Shown here piece after piece: positions 25,758-33,397 of a stretch of DNA of 64,000 bases; positions within the stretch are counted from its first letter, which is position 1; each line of letters starts with the position of its first letter. This stretch comes from Streptomyces sp. ITFR-16 (GTDB taxonomy: Bacteria > Actinomycetota > Actinomycetes > Streptomycetales > Streptomycetaceae): positions 992,001-1,056,000 of the forward strand of contig NZ_CP134609.1 of assembly GCF_031844705.1 (NCBI RefSeq), in the 5' to 3' direction. The translations under genes and the position numbers were made by a program. Under the pieces are notes generated by a model. The model had not been told where the DNA came from and did no database searches. It was given only the letters and a program-made list of their open reading frames with translations.

Positions 25758-26594
25758 GTGAGCCAGGTCCCCTCCCTCACCCTCAACAATGGCGTCGAGA
25801 TGCCCCAGCTCGGTTTCGGAGTCTGGCAGGTGCCGGACGACGAGGCCGCGAAGGCGGTCGCCACGGCCATCGAGTCCGGGTACCGGAGCATCGACACCGC
25901 CGCGAGCTACCAGAACGAGGTGGGCACCGGCAAGGCCATCGCCGCCTCCGGTGTCGCCCGCGACGAGCTGTTCGTGACCACCAAGCTGTGGAACAGCGAC
26001 CAGGGGTACGACTCGACGCTGCGCGCGTTCGACGCGTCCCTGGACAAGCTCGGTCTCGACTACGTCGACCTGTACCTGATCCACTGGCCGGTCCCGGCCA
26101 AGGACGCGTACGTCGACACCTACCGCGCGTTCGAGAAGATTCACGCCGACGGCCGGGCCAAGGCCATCGGTGTCTCGAACTTCCTCCCCGAGCACCTGGA
26201 GCGCCTGCTCGGCGAGACCTCCGTGGTGCCGGTGCTCAACCAGATCGAGCTGCACCCGCAGCTCCAGCAGGCCGAGTCGCGTGCGCTGCATGCCCGGCAC
26301 GGCATCGCGACCGAGGCCTGGTCGCCGCTGGGCTCCGGCAAGGGCCTCCTGGAGGTCCCGACGGTCGTCGCGGTCGCCCGGAAGCACGACCGCACCCCCG
26401 CGCAGGTGGTGCTCCGCTGGCACCTCCAGACGGGCAACGTGGTGATCCCCAAGTCCGTGACGCCGTCGCGGATCGCGGAGAACATCGACGTGTTCGACTT
26501 CGAGCTGGACGCCGACGACCTGGCCGCGTTCGCGGCTCTGGACGAGGGCAAGCGGCTCGGCCCGAACCCGGGCGAGTTCAACGCCGGTGCGTGA
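25758..26594 (+). CDS. aldo/keto reductase (2,5-diketo-D-gluconate reductase type)
   Basis: This 278-aa NADPH-dependent TIM-barrel reductase has the complete catalytic tetrad: Asp46, Tyr51 (SIDTAASYQNE), Lys76 (TTKLWN) and His109 (LIHWP). The family signatures GVSNFLPEHLERLL and VVIPKSVTPSRIAENIDVFDFEL (cofactor-binding IPKS) are intact. The start is GTG with a -10 hexamer just upstream. Length is typical. It reduces carbonyl groups of small metabolites or xenobiotics; the physiological substrate is unclear. A strong hairpin follows the gene. Confidence 0.93.
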   Translation: MSQVPSLTLNNGVEMPQLGFGVWQVPDDEAAKAVATAIESGYRSIDTAASYQNEVGTGKAIAASGVARDELFVTTKLWNSDQGYDSTLRAFDASLDKLGLDYVDLYLIHWPVPAKDAYVDTYRAFEKIHADGRAKAIGVSNFLPEHLERLLGETSVVPVLNQIELHPQLQQAESRALHARHGIATEAWSPLGSGKGLLEVPTVVAVARKHDRTPAQVVLRWHLQTGNVVIPKSVTPSRIAENIDVFDFELDADDLAAFAALDEGKRLGPNPGEFNAGA

Positions 26595-26634
26595 CACCGC
26601 GCCGTCCGGCGTGACCCACCGCCGCTGACCGATC

Positions 26635-26671
26635 GAAACCGCCGTCCGGCCCGGAGCCGGGCGGCGGTTTC
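26635..26671. terminator. intrinsic-type terminator after the aldo/keto reductase
   Basis: A 16-nt stem (26635-26650 with 26656-26671, one mismatch) has a 5-nt loop. It has GAAACC at the left and GGTTTC at the right, giving a short T-run on each strand. It lies 41 nt after the reductase stop. Confidence 0.85.
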
Positions 26672-26685
26672 GCCGTACGAGCCGC

Positions 26686-27204
26686 ATGGATACGAGCCGC
26701 ATGAAGGGTCCGCAGGAGATGACCGGGGACACGGCGCCCGCCGTCGGGGCGGGCCCGTACCGCCTGCGCAACGTGGGCAGCGGTCTGGTGCTGGAGGTGC
26801 GGGACGCCGCGAAGGGCGGCGGCGCACCGGTGCAGCAGAACGAGGAGGACGGGACAGCGGCCCAGCACTGGGAGTTCGCCCCCGTCCACGAGGGCGCGGC
26901 CCTGCATCACGTGGTCAACGCGCACAGCGGCAAGCGTCTGGACGTGCGGGGCGCGTCGACGGAGAACGGCGCGGTGATCCAGCAGTGGCGCGCCAACAAC
27001 TTCGGCGCCCAGGAGTGGCTGGTGGAACGGCATCTGGAGGCGCCGGGCGTGGTGACCCTGGTCAGCTTCGTCAGCGGCCTCGTCCTGGAGGTCGCCGACG
27101 GCAGTACGTCGAAGGGCGCGGCCGTCCAGCAGTGGGAGGACACCGACTCCCCCGGCCAGTGGTGGCGGCTGGAGCCGGTGTCCGGGGTGCGGGACGCGCC
27201 CTAG
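26686..27204 (+). CDS. ricin-type beta-trefoil lectin domain protein, no signal peptide
   Basis: This 172-aa protein is a single ricin-B-type beta-trefoil. Three repeats each end in a QxW-like motif: QHWEF, QEWLV and QWWRL. Each repeat has the SGLVLEV or SGKRLDV strand. No signal peptide or membrane segment is visible, so it may act inside the cell or be released another way. The start is uncertain: a 13-bp direct repeat (26676-26688 and 26691-26703) duplicates the ATG in frame, and a third ATG occurs at 26719. It overlaps the convergent methyltransferase by 4 nt at the stops. It probably binds a carbohydrate. Confidence 0.8.
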   Translation: MDTSRMKGPQEMTGDTAPAVGAGPYRLRNVGSGLVLEVRDAAKGGGAPVQQNEEDGTAAQHWEFAPVHEGAALHHVVNAHSGKRLDVRGASTENGAVIQQWRANNFGAQEWLVERHLEAPGVVTLVSFVSGLVLEVADGSTSKGAAVQQWEDTDSPGQWWRLEPVSGVRDAP

Positions 27205-28139
27205 TCGCGCCGGCCCAGATGGACCGTGCGGGCCATCAGCAGATAGGTGTCACGGCGGTGGTGCAGCCCCGCCGGGTCCTCGGGGTCGGTCAGCCGTTGC
27301 AGTGTGGCCACGTCGTCGGCGTCGAGCCGTTCGGCGAGGATGTCGCGGCGGCGGGTGAACTCCTGGACGACGTGTGCGAGCGCCTCGGGGCCGAGCGGCG
27401 CGGGCAGGTCGAGCAGGAAGCTGCGGGTGCCCTGCGGGGTGAGGCCGACGGCGGTGAACAGGGCCGCCCAGTCCTCGGTCTCCCGTGTGGCGCCGGGCAG
27501 TTCCGCGCGCATCTCGTCGAAGAGCTCGGCCTGCGCCGCCTCCATCCTGGCCTCCAGGCCGGCCCGGCCGAAGCCGAGGTCGCGCGGGAAGTGGCGCGGC
27601 TGCAGCCCGCCCTCGACGAGTGCGAGGGTGCCGCCCGGGTTCAGGAGCCCGGCGAGTCCGGCCAGGACGGCACGCTGGTCGCCCATGTGGTGCAGGGTGT
27701 TGCCCGCCCAGATCAGATCGGCCGGCCCGAGCGCGTCGAGCCCTTCGGGGAGTTCGGTGTGCAGGGTGGTGACCCGGTCGCCGAGGCCGAGCCGCTCGGC
27801 GCGGGCGCGGGTGCGTTCCAGCAGCGCCGGGGTGCCGTCGACGGCGACGGCCTCCGCCTCGGGGAACAGCTCGGCGAGCAGACAGGTGATCACGCCCGGT
27901 CCGCTGCCGATGTCCAGGATCCGGCGGACCTTCGGGGCGGTGGGCAGGGCGGCGATCCAGCGGGCCGCCTCGGTGTACTGCTCGCTGCTGAGTTCGGCGT
28001 TGCGCTCGAGGAGCGGGCCCATCACGTCCCAGTCGGGGTCCGCGGGGTCGTGGTGGTGTCCCTGTGCGCTGTCGTGCCGGTGTCCGCAGTTGCCGTCGTT
28101 GCCGTGGTGGTCGTGGCCGTGCCCGGTGTGGTTGCTCAT
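27201..28139 (-). CDS. class I SAM-dependent methyltransferase with His-rich N-terminus
   Basis: This 312-aa protein has a class I methyltransferase domain with motif I ILDIGSGPGVITCLLAELFP and the acidic end of strand 2 (AVDGTPALLER). It is preceded by an unusual N-terminal region with 10 His and one Cys in the first 31 residues, suggesting metal binding. The ATG at 28139 is chosen because the longer frame upstream overlaps the AraC gene and is low-complexity. It lies between a lectin and an AraC regulator. The methyl acceptor is unknown. Confidence 0.85.
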   Translation of the reverse strand: MSNHTGHGHDHHGNDGNCGHRHDSAQGHHHDPADPDWDVMGPLLERNAELSSEQYTEAARWIAALPTAPKVRRILDIGSGPGVITCLLAELFPEAEAVAVDGTPALLERTRARAERLGLGDRVTTLHTELPEGLDALGPADLIWAGNTLHHMGDQRAVLAGLAGLLNPGGTLALVEGGLQPRHFPRDLGFGRAGLEARMEAAQAELFDEMRAELPGATRETEDWAALFTAVGLTPQGTRSFLLDLPAPLGPEALAHVVQEFTRRRDILAERLDADDVATLQRLTDPEDPAGLHHRRDTYLLMARTVHLGRRD

Positions 28140-28201
28140 GGATCCAGCGTCACCACACGGGGACCATCGGGCAAACTTTGTTGCCGGTCCAGCAAGCCGC
28201 G

Positions 28202-29146
28202 TCACTCCTGGGCGCCGCCCCTGCGGTACTCCTGCGGGCTGACGCCCCGCACGCGCTTGAAGGCGGTGCTGAAGGCGAAGGCCTGGCTGTAGCCGACCTT
28301 GCGGGCCACCGCCTCGACCGTCGCGTCCGTCTCCCGCAGCAGGTCCGCCGCGACGGCCAGCCGCCAGCCGGTGAGGTAGGCCATCGGCGGCTCCCCCACC
28401 AGCTCGGTGAAGCGCCGGGCGAGCCCGGCCCGCGAGACCCCGGTCCCGGCGGCCAGCGCGGCCACCGTCCAGGGGTGCGCGGGGTCGTTCTGGAGCAGCC
28501 GCAGCGCCTTTCCCACGACCGGGTCGCCCATCGCCCGGTACCAGGCGGGCGCCTCGGCCCCCGGCCGGGAGAACCAGGTGCGCAGGGCGTCGATCAGCAG
28601 CAGGTCCAGCAGCCGGTCCAGCACCACGCTCTGTCCGGGCTCGTCGCGCGCGATCTCGTGGCCGAGCAGGTCGGTCAGCGCGCTGCTGCGGGTGCCGGCG
28701 GGCAGGACGACCAGCGGGGGCAGGGCGTCCAGCAGCCGACCGCTGATCTCGCCCTCCATCGGATAGGTGCCGACGAGCACGGCCGTCGAGCCGTCCGGGG
28801 CATTGCCCCAGGTGCGCACCCCCAGGTCCATGGACTCGGCGAGCGGCTCGCCGCGCAGGGTGGTGCAGACGGCGCCGGGGCCGATGCGCGCCTGCGGCTC
28901 CCGCCCGGACCGGTCGGCGACGGTGTACGGCTCCGGGCCGCGCGCGACGGCCAGATCGCCGGGCCGCAGACACACGGGTCCGGCGCCCCCGCCGGGCACG
29001 ACCCAGGCCTCGCCCGCCGTCACGGACATCAGACAGAGCGGCGCCCGGTCCTCGATCCTGACGGACCACGGCGGCTCCATCACCATCCGCAGCAGGAAGG
29101 CGCCCCGGGCCCGCGGCCCGTCCAGCAGTCCGGCGAGTGCGTCCAT
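28202..29146 (-). CDS. AraC family transcriptional regulator
   Basis: This 314-aa regulator has an N-terminal cupin-like ligand domain (AraC_binding_2/cupin_6 type, about 1-190) and a C-terminal double HTH (about 215-312). The HTH includes WTVAALAAGTGVSRAGLARRFTELVGEPPMAYLTGWRL and the second-helix signature VARKVGYSQAFAFSTAFKRV. The ATG at 29146 has a -10 hexamer 7 nt upstream. It is divergent from an NmrA-type reductase gene only 81 nt away, which it very likely controls. Confidence 0.92.
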   Translation of the reverse strand: MDALAGLLDGPRARGAFLLRMVMEPPWSVRIEDRAPLCLMSVTAGEAWVVPGGGAGPVCLRPGDLAVARGPEPYTVADRSGREPQARIGPGAVCTTLRGEPLAESMDLGVRTWGNAPDGSTAVLVGTYPMEGEISGRLLDALPPLVVLPAGTRSSALTDLLGHEIARDEPGQSVVLDRLLDLLLIDALRTWFSRPGAEAPAWYRAMGDPVVGKALRLLQNDPAHPWTVAALAAGTGVSRAGLARRFTELVGEPPMAYLTGWRLAVAADLLRETDATVEAVARKVGYSQAFAFSTAFKRVRGVSPQEYRRGGAQE

Positions 29147-29153
29147 GCGCAGC

Positions 29154-29159
29154 AGCGTA
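29154..29159 (-). promoter_or_regulatory. -10 hexamer of a likely leaderless AraC transcript
   Basis: On the minus strand TACGCT ends 7 nt before the ATG at 29146. There is no ribosome-binding site. Confidence 0.5.
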
Positions 29160-29227
29160 GACGCACGCGTAGGCGGCTGAGCGGCTCGGGGATGGAGCGG
29201 GCGGGGCCGGGCGGCGAGCCTTGAGGC

Positions 29228-30094
29228 ATGACACAGAACACGGAGAACGAGACGCGGGAACTCCACGGCACGCGACCGGTGCTGGTGACGAGCGGGACGG
29301 GCAAGACGGGGCGCCGGGTGGTGGAGCGGCTGGCCGCGCGCGGGGTGCCGGTGCGGGCCGGGTCGCGGAACGGCGAGGTGGTCTTCGACTGGTCGGACCC
29401 GTCGGGGTGGGAGGCCGCGCTGAGCGGTGCGGACGCGGCGTATGTCGCGTACTACCCCGATCTGGCGGCGCCGGGCGCCCCGGAGGCGATGACGGCCTTC
29501 GGGCGGATCGCTCGGGAATGCGGGGTGCGGCGGCTGGTGCTGCTGTCGGGACGCGGCGAGCCGCAGGCGGTGGTAGCGGAGGAGGCGCTGCGGGCGGCCG
29601 CCGGGGACGGCGAACTGACGGTGGTGCGCTCGGCGTTCTTCGCGCAGAACTTCAGCGAGGGCGCCCTGCTGGACGGGGTGCTGGGCGGTGAGCTGGTGTT
29701 CCCGGCGGGCGGGAGCGCCGAGCCGTTCGTGGACGCCGACGACCTGGCCGATGTGGTGGTCGCGGCGCTCTGCGGCGAGAGCGGTGCGGGTGCGGTCCAC
29801 GAGGTGACCGGGCCCCGGCCGCTGACCTTCGCCGAGGCGGCGGCCGAGCTCGCCCGGGCGACGGGGCGCGAGGTGCGCTACGTCCCGGTGACGGGGCCTC
29901 AGTACGCGGCGATGCTGGTGGAGTACGGCATGCCGCAGGCCGAGGCGGGCTTCCTGGCCGAGCTGTTCACGATGCTCCTGGACGGGCACAACGCATCGGT
30001 GACGGACGGGCTGAAGCAGGTCCTGGGCCGCGACCCGAAGCCGTTCACCGCGTTCGCCGACGAGGCCGCGCGGGACGGCGCCTGGGGAGCGTAG
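29228..30094 (+). CDS. NAD(P)-binding NmrA-like oxidoreductase
   Basis: This 288-aa protein is an atypical short-chain dehydrogenase of the NmrA/quinone-reductase-2 type. The nucleotide-binding motif is VLVTSGTGKTGRRVVERL (about 18-35). A downstream core such as EVTGPRPLTFAEAAAELARATGREVRYVPVT is common in this family. The classical Tyr-x-x-x-Lys is not evident, as expected. It lies divergently from the AraC regulator, an arrangement common for redox-stress reductases. Substrate unknown. Confidence 0.88.
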   Translation: MTQNTENETRELHGTRPVLVTSGTGKTGRRVVERLAARGVPVRAGSRNGEVVFDWSDPSGWEAALSGADAAYVAYYPDLAAPGAPEAMTAFGRIARECGVRRLVLLSGRGEPQAVVAEEALRAAAGDGELTVVRSAFFAQNFSEGALLDGVLGGELVFPAGGSAEPFVDADDLADVVVAALCGESGAGAVHEVTGPRPLTFAEAAAELARATGREVRYVPVTGPQYAAMLVEYGMPQAEAGFLAELFTMLLDGHNASVTDGLKQVLGRDPKPFTAFADEAARDGAWGA

Positions 30095-30146
30095 GAGCCG
30101 GCCGGCAGCACGACGGCATGCCCTGGGGGTCGTGACGGCCTGCCCC

Positions 30147-30360
30147 AGGGCGTGTCGTCGAACTGGCGTCGTTGCCCGAAGGGCGGCCGGGCGGCGTCAG
30201 GTGCTTCCCCAAGCTCCCGGCTTCGCTCGACCAGGGGAGACCCCGCTCCTCGGCGTGCCGGCCCCAGCCCCCTGTACTGGACGTACCGGGGCCCGGGGCC
30301 GGTACGGCGAGAGTGCGTGCATGGCGTCGCCCGGCAGACGCCAGTTCGACGACACGCCCT
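30147..30360. mobile_element. 214-bp MITE-like element with perfect 24-bp terminal inverted repeats
   Basis: The 24 nt at 30147-30170 (beginning AGGGCGTGTCGTCGAACTGG) are the exact reverse complement of 30337-30360. Inside are further imperfect palindromes, such as GTACTGGACGTAC-type and GGGGCCCGGGGCC-type segments around 30273-30305. No reading frame of note is present. The right end runs into the stop codon of the adjacent methyltransferase. Non-coding repeats with closely similar wording are, from memory, frequent in Streptomyces chromosomes; copy number needs a genome search. Confidence 0.7.
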
Positions 30361-31102
30361 AGGGGCGGCGCCGGAACGCCAGCAGCCGGTACTCCGGGTC
30401 GGCGCGCCGCCGGTCCGGGTCGGGCAGGGCCGTCAGGGCCCGCGCGAGGTGTTCGGCCGCCGCCCCGGACACGGCGAGCCGCGAGGTGAAGTAGCCCCGG
30501 CGCACTCCCTGGGCCGCGCTCAGTGGCGTCCGGCCCTGGCCGTGGCCGAGGAAGACGGCGCTCCCCGTCACGGCGAGGCCGCACTCGGCGGCGTAGCCGA
30601 CCACCCGCTCCGCGCCGTCGGACGGGTCCGGCGCGAGGTACGGGGCGAACGCCTCGTCGATGTCGCTGCCCACGTCGTGCGCCGCGTCCTTGTCGACGGT
30701 GGTGACGAACACGCCGCCCGGCCGCAGCACCCGGGCCGCCTGGGTGACCACCGCCCGCACGGCGCCCTCCTCGCGCAGCAGATGCAGCAGCCAGACGGCC
30801 GACACGGCGTCGAACGCCCCGTCCGGAAGCGGAAGTCGCCGCGCGTCGGCGAGGACGACGGCGCCGACGCGCGGCCGGGCGACGCGGGCCATGCCGAGCG
30901 CGGCGTCACAGCCGAGCACCCGCAGCCGGGGGCGGCCGGCCGCGACCCGCTCGGTGACCAGGCCCGTACCGCAGCCGATGTCCAGCAGGGAACGGGCCTC
31001 GGGCGGCAGCAGAGAGAGCACCGCGACGGCCGCCGCCTCGGCCCGGGGCACTCCGCCGCGCGTGGCGTCGTAGACGGCGGCTTCCTTGGTGTAGTCGAGC
31101 AC
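30359..31102 (-). CDS. class I SAM-dependent methyltransferase
   Basis: This 247-aa protein has the class I fold: motif I LLDIGCGTGLVTERVA (about 39-54), GCDAALGMARVA, and motif III-like DAVSAVWLLHLLREEGAV. The start is GTG (31102), which gives LDYTKEAAVYDATRGG, a typical N-terminus of UbiE-like methyltransferases. A -10 hexamer lies 7 nt upstream. The TAG stop is partly formed by the right end of the MITE-like element, so the natural C-terminus may have been altered. It is divergent from the LysR gene. Substrate unknown. Confidence 0.85.
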   Translation of the reverse strand: MLDYTKEAAVYDATRGGVPRAEAAAVAVLSLLPPEARSLLDIGCGTGLVTERVAAGRPRLRVLGCDAALGMARVARPRVGAVVLADARRLPLPDGAFDAVSAVWLLHLLREEGAVRAVVTQAARVLRPGGVFVTTVDKDAAHDVGSDIDEAFAPYLAPDPSDGAERVVGYAAECGLAVTGSAVFLGHGQGRTPLSAAQGVRRGYFTSRLAVSGAAAEHLARALTALPDPDRRRADPEYRLLAFRRRP

Positions 31103-31109
31103 CCGCCCG

Positions 31110-31115
31110 ACTCTA
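31110..31115 (-). promoter_or_regulatory. -10 hexamer of a likely leaderless methyltransferase transcript
   Basis: On the minus strand TAGAGT ends 7 nt before the GTG at 31102, which supports that start. Confidence 0.45.
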
Positions 31116-31182
31116 GGACACGGCCGCGGCCTCGTCCGGAACAAACCCCGGCGTCCGTATTGCCGCACGGGCGAGGCGGCCA

Positions 31183-31188
31183 TAACGT
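31183..31188 (+). promoter_or_regulatory. -10 hexamer of a likely leaderless LysR transcript
   Basis: TAACGT ends 6 nt before the ATG at 31195. No ribosome-binding site is present, and the position favours ATG over the GTG at 31192. Confidence 0.5.
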
Positions 31189-31194
31189 GCGGTG

Positions 31195-32157
31195 ATGGAG
31201 CTGGAGTTGCGCCATCTGCGGACCGTGCGTGCCATCGCCGACACCGGAAGCCTCACCAAGGCGGCCGCCTCGCTCGGGCTGGCGCAGCCCGCGCTGAGCG
31301 CCCAGCTGCGGCGGATCGAGAAGGCGCTCGGCGGTCCGCTGTTCGACCGGGACCACACGGGGGCGCGCCCCACCCTGCTCGGCGAACTGGTGCTGGAGCG
31401 GGCCCGGGTGGTGCTGCCCGCCGTCAGCGAACTCCAGGAGGAGGCGGTGCGGTTCGCCAACGCCTGGGGAACCATGGAGCGGTTCCGGCTGGGCGGTACG
31501 CACGGGCCGCTGCTCGGCGGGCTCGTCGACCGGCTGGCCACCGCGTACCCGAGCGCGCCGGTGTCCACGTACACCTCCTGGTCCGTGGCCGAGGTCGCCG
31601 GTCAACTGGTGGACGGGCGGCTGGACTTCGCGCTCATCGGGACCTGCGGGGAGAGCCCGCCGCCGGTGGCCGACCGGCTGACATGGCAGGTCGTCGGGAT
31701 CGATCCGGTCTTCGTGATGCTGCCGGAGAGCCATCCGCTGGCCGGCGAGGCGGAGCTGGAGCTGTCCGCGCTCGCGGACGAGTGCTGGGCGGACGTGCCG
31801 GGCGACGGCTGCTTCGCGGACTGCTTCGTGGCCGCGTGCGCACGGGCCGGCTTCAGCCCGGTGTCGGTGTACGAGACCGACACCTCGTCCGTCGTCCATC
31901 TGGTCCAGGTCGGACGGGCGATCGGGCTGTGCCGGGCGACATTCCCGCCGACGCCGGGGGTGGTCACCGTGCCGGTGACCGGCACGCCGCTGAGCTGGCG
32001 CCATCTGCTGGGCCGGCACCCGCGCTCGGCGGCGGCCTCGGCGGCCGCCGCGGCGGTGAGCGGGCACACCAGGGCTGCGTACGCCCAGGCGGTGGAGCGC
32101 AGCGAGAGCTACACGCGCTGGCTCGCCACGCATCCCCGCTTCGGCGCGGCGCCCTGA
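31195..32157 (+). CDS. LysR family transcriptional regulator
   Basis: This 320-aa LysR-type regulator begins directly with the HTH (ELRHLRTVRAIADTGSLTKAAASLGLAQPALSAQLRRIE covers it). The C-terminal effector domain starts near residue 90 (RFRLGGTHGPLLGGLVDRLA). It ends with a short Ala-rich tail. It is divergent from the methyltransferase gene with 92 nt between the two starts, so that gene is its most likely target. It is convergent with the pterin dehydratase gene across 21 nt. Confidence 0.9.
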   Translation: MELELRHLRTVRAIADTGSLTKAAASLGLAQPALSAQLRRIEKALGGPLFDRDHTGARPTLLGELVLERARVVLPAVSELQEEAVRFANAWGTMERFRLGGTHGPLLGGLVDRLATAYPSAPVSTYTSWSVAEVAGQLVDGRLDFALIGTCGESPPPVADRLTWQVVGIDPVFVMLPESHPLAGEAELELSALADECWADVPGDGCFADCFVAACARAGFSPVSVYETDTSSVVHLVQVGRAIGLCRATFPPTPGVVTVPVTGTPLSWRHLLGRHPRSAAASAAAAAVSGHTRAAYAQAVERSESYTRWLATHPRFGAAP

Positions 32158-32178
32158 CGGGCCGTCGCGCCGGGGCGC

Positions 32179-32484
32179 CTACTTCGCGCCGTGCCCGGGG
32201 GCGACCGCCGCGACCCTGGTGGCCAGCGTGATGTCCTTCTCGGTGACCTTGCCGCCCGCGTCGTGGGAGTTCACGGAGAGGGCCACGGTGTTGTAGCCGA
32301 GGGTGAGGTCGGAGTGGTGGTCCAGCTCGTCCTGGATCTGGGCGACATGGACGGTGAGCCCGGCGGCGGCGAAGTGCGACGGAAGCCGGTAGGTGCAGGC
32401 GATCCTGTCCCCCTCCAGCGTCCAGCCGGGCAGATCGCTCAGCCGGTCCTCGATCTCGTTCTGCGGCAGCGGTGCGGCGGGCAT
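32179..32484 (-). CDS. 4a-hydroxytetrahydrobiopterin dehydratase
   Basis: This 101-aa protein is a pterin-4a-carbinolamine dehydratase (PhhB/DCoH). The active-site pattern HHSDLTLGYNTVALSVNSHDAGGKVTEKD contains the His-His and later His of the family, and LPGWTLEGDRI is typical of the N-terminus. Length is normal. It dehydrates 4a-hydroxytetrahydropterin to regenerate the cofactor of aromatic amino acid hydroxylases. No hydroxylase is nearby. It is divergent from the XRE gene. Confidence 0.93.
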   Translation of the reverse strand: MPAAPLPQNEIEDRLSDLPGWTLEGDRIACTYRLPSHFAAAGLTVHVAQIQDELDHHSDLTLGYNTVALSVNSHDAGGKVTEKDITLATRVAAVAPGHGAK

Positions 32485-32535
32485 ACGGCGGCTCCCTCAC
32501 TGGTGGTCCATGCCGGTCGGCGGTGCCGATGACGT

Positions 32536-32541
32536 TACGGT
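32536..32541 (+). promoter_or_regulatory. -10 hexamer of a likely leaderless XRE regulator transcript
   Basis: TACGGT ends 6 nt before the ATG at 32548. No ribosome-binding site is visible. Confidence 0.5.
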
Positions 32542-32547
32542 CTCCGT

Positions 32548-33357
32548 ATGACGACTGTCGCGCTGGACACGGAGGTAGGACCGCTGCTGCGCAGCTGGCG
32601 GGAGCGGCGCCGGATCAGCCAGCTGGAGCTGGCGCTGCGGGCCGATTCCTCGGCCCGGCACATCTCGTTCATCGAGACGGGCCGCTCCCGTCCGAGCGAG
32701 GAAATGGTCCTGCGGCTGGCCGAGCACCTCGACGTGCCCGTGCGGGAGCGCAACGCCCTGCTGGTGGTGGCCGGTTACGCCCCGCGCTACGCCGAGACGG
32801 CGCTCGACGACCCGGCGATGGGCGCGCTGCGCGAGGGCATGGACCGCCTGCTCCGGGGCTACGACCCCTACCCGGCGTTCGTCGTCGACGGGACGTACAC
32901 CGTGGTGGCGGCCAACCAGGGGATCGTCCGGCTGCTGGACGGGGTGGCGGAGCATCTGCTCGCCCCGCCGATGAACGCGATGCGGCTCACCCTGCACCCG
33001 GAGGGGCTGGCACCGAGGATCCGCAATCTGCGGGCCTGGCGGGCGGATCTGCTGGCGCAGATGGAACGTCAGATCGCACTGGTCCGTTCGGCGGAGCTGC
33101 GCGAGCTGTACGAGGAGGTCGCCGGCTATCCCGTACCGGCGGGCCCGGACGGGGACGCGGACCGGGCGGCGCCCTCGGAGTCGGTGCCGTTCGCGCTGCC
33201 GCTGCACATCGAGCACGAGGGACAGGTGCTGTCCTTCGTCGCGTCGATCGCGACGTTCAACACCCCGATGGACGTGACGGTGGCGGAGCTGGCCATCGAG
33301 ACGCTGCTCCCCGCCGACCGAGCCACGGCGGACCGTCTGCGGTCGCTGGCTCCGTGA
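32548..33357 (+). CDS. XRE family regulator with MmyB-like ligand domain
   Basis: This 269-aa protein has an N-terminal XRE/Cro HTH (LRSWRERRRISQLELALRADSSARHISFIETGRSRPSEEMVLRLAEHL covers residues about 12-60). The C-terminal MmyB-like PAS-type domain starts near residue 95 with YDPYPAFVVDGTYTVVAANQGIVRLL. Proteins of this kind are common in Streptomyces and often control an adjacent divergent oxidoreductase. Here the divergent neighbour is the pterin dehydratase, so a regulatory link is possible but unproven. A perfect hairpin follows immediately after the stop. Confidence 0.9.
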   Translation: MTTVALDTEVGPLLRSWRERRRISQLELALRADSSARHISFIETGRSRPSEEMVLRLAEHLDVPVRERNALLVVAGYAPRYAETALDDPAMGALREGMDRLLRGYDPYPAFVVDGTYTVVAANQGIVRLLDGVAEHLLAPPMNAMRLTLHPEGLAPRIRNLRAWRADLLAQMERQIALVRSAELRELYEEVAGYPVPAGPDGDADRAAPSESVPFALPLHIEHEGQVLSFVASIATFNTPMDVTVAELAIETLLPADRATADRLRSLAP

Positions 33358-33387
33358 CCGCTCCCGTGCCGCGCGGCACGGGAGCGG
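33358..33387. terminator. 30-bp perfect palindrome, bidirectional terminator
   Basis: 33358-33370 is the exact complement of 33375-33387, and the central GCGC is itself palindromic. It starts right after the XRE stop and ends 10 nt before the convergent secDF stop. It would end transcription from both sides. Confidence 0.85.
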
Positions 33388-33397
33388 TGCGACGGCG

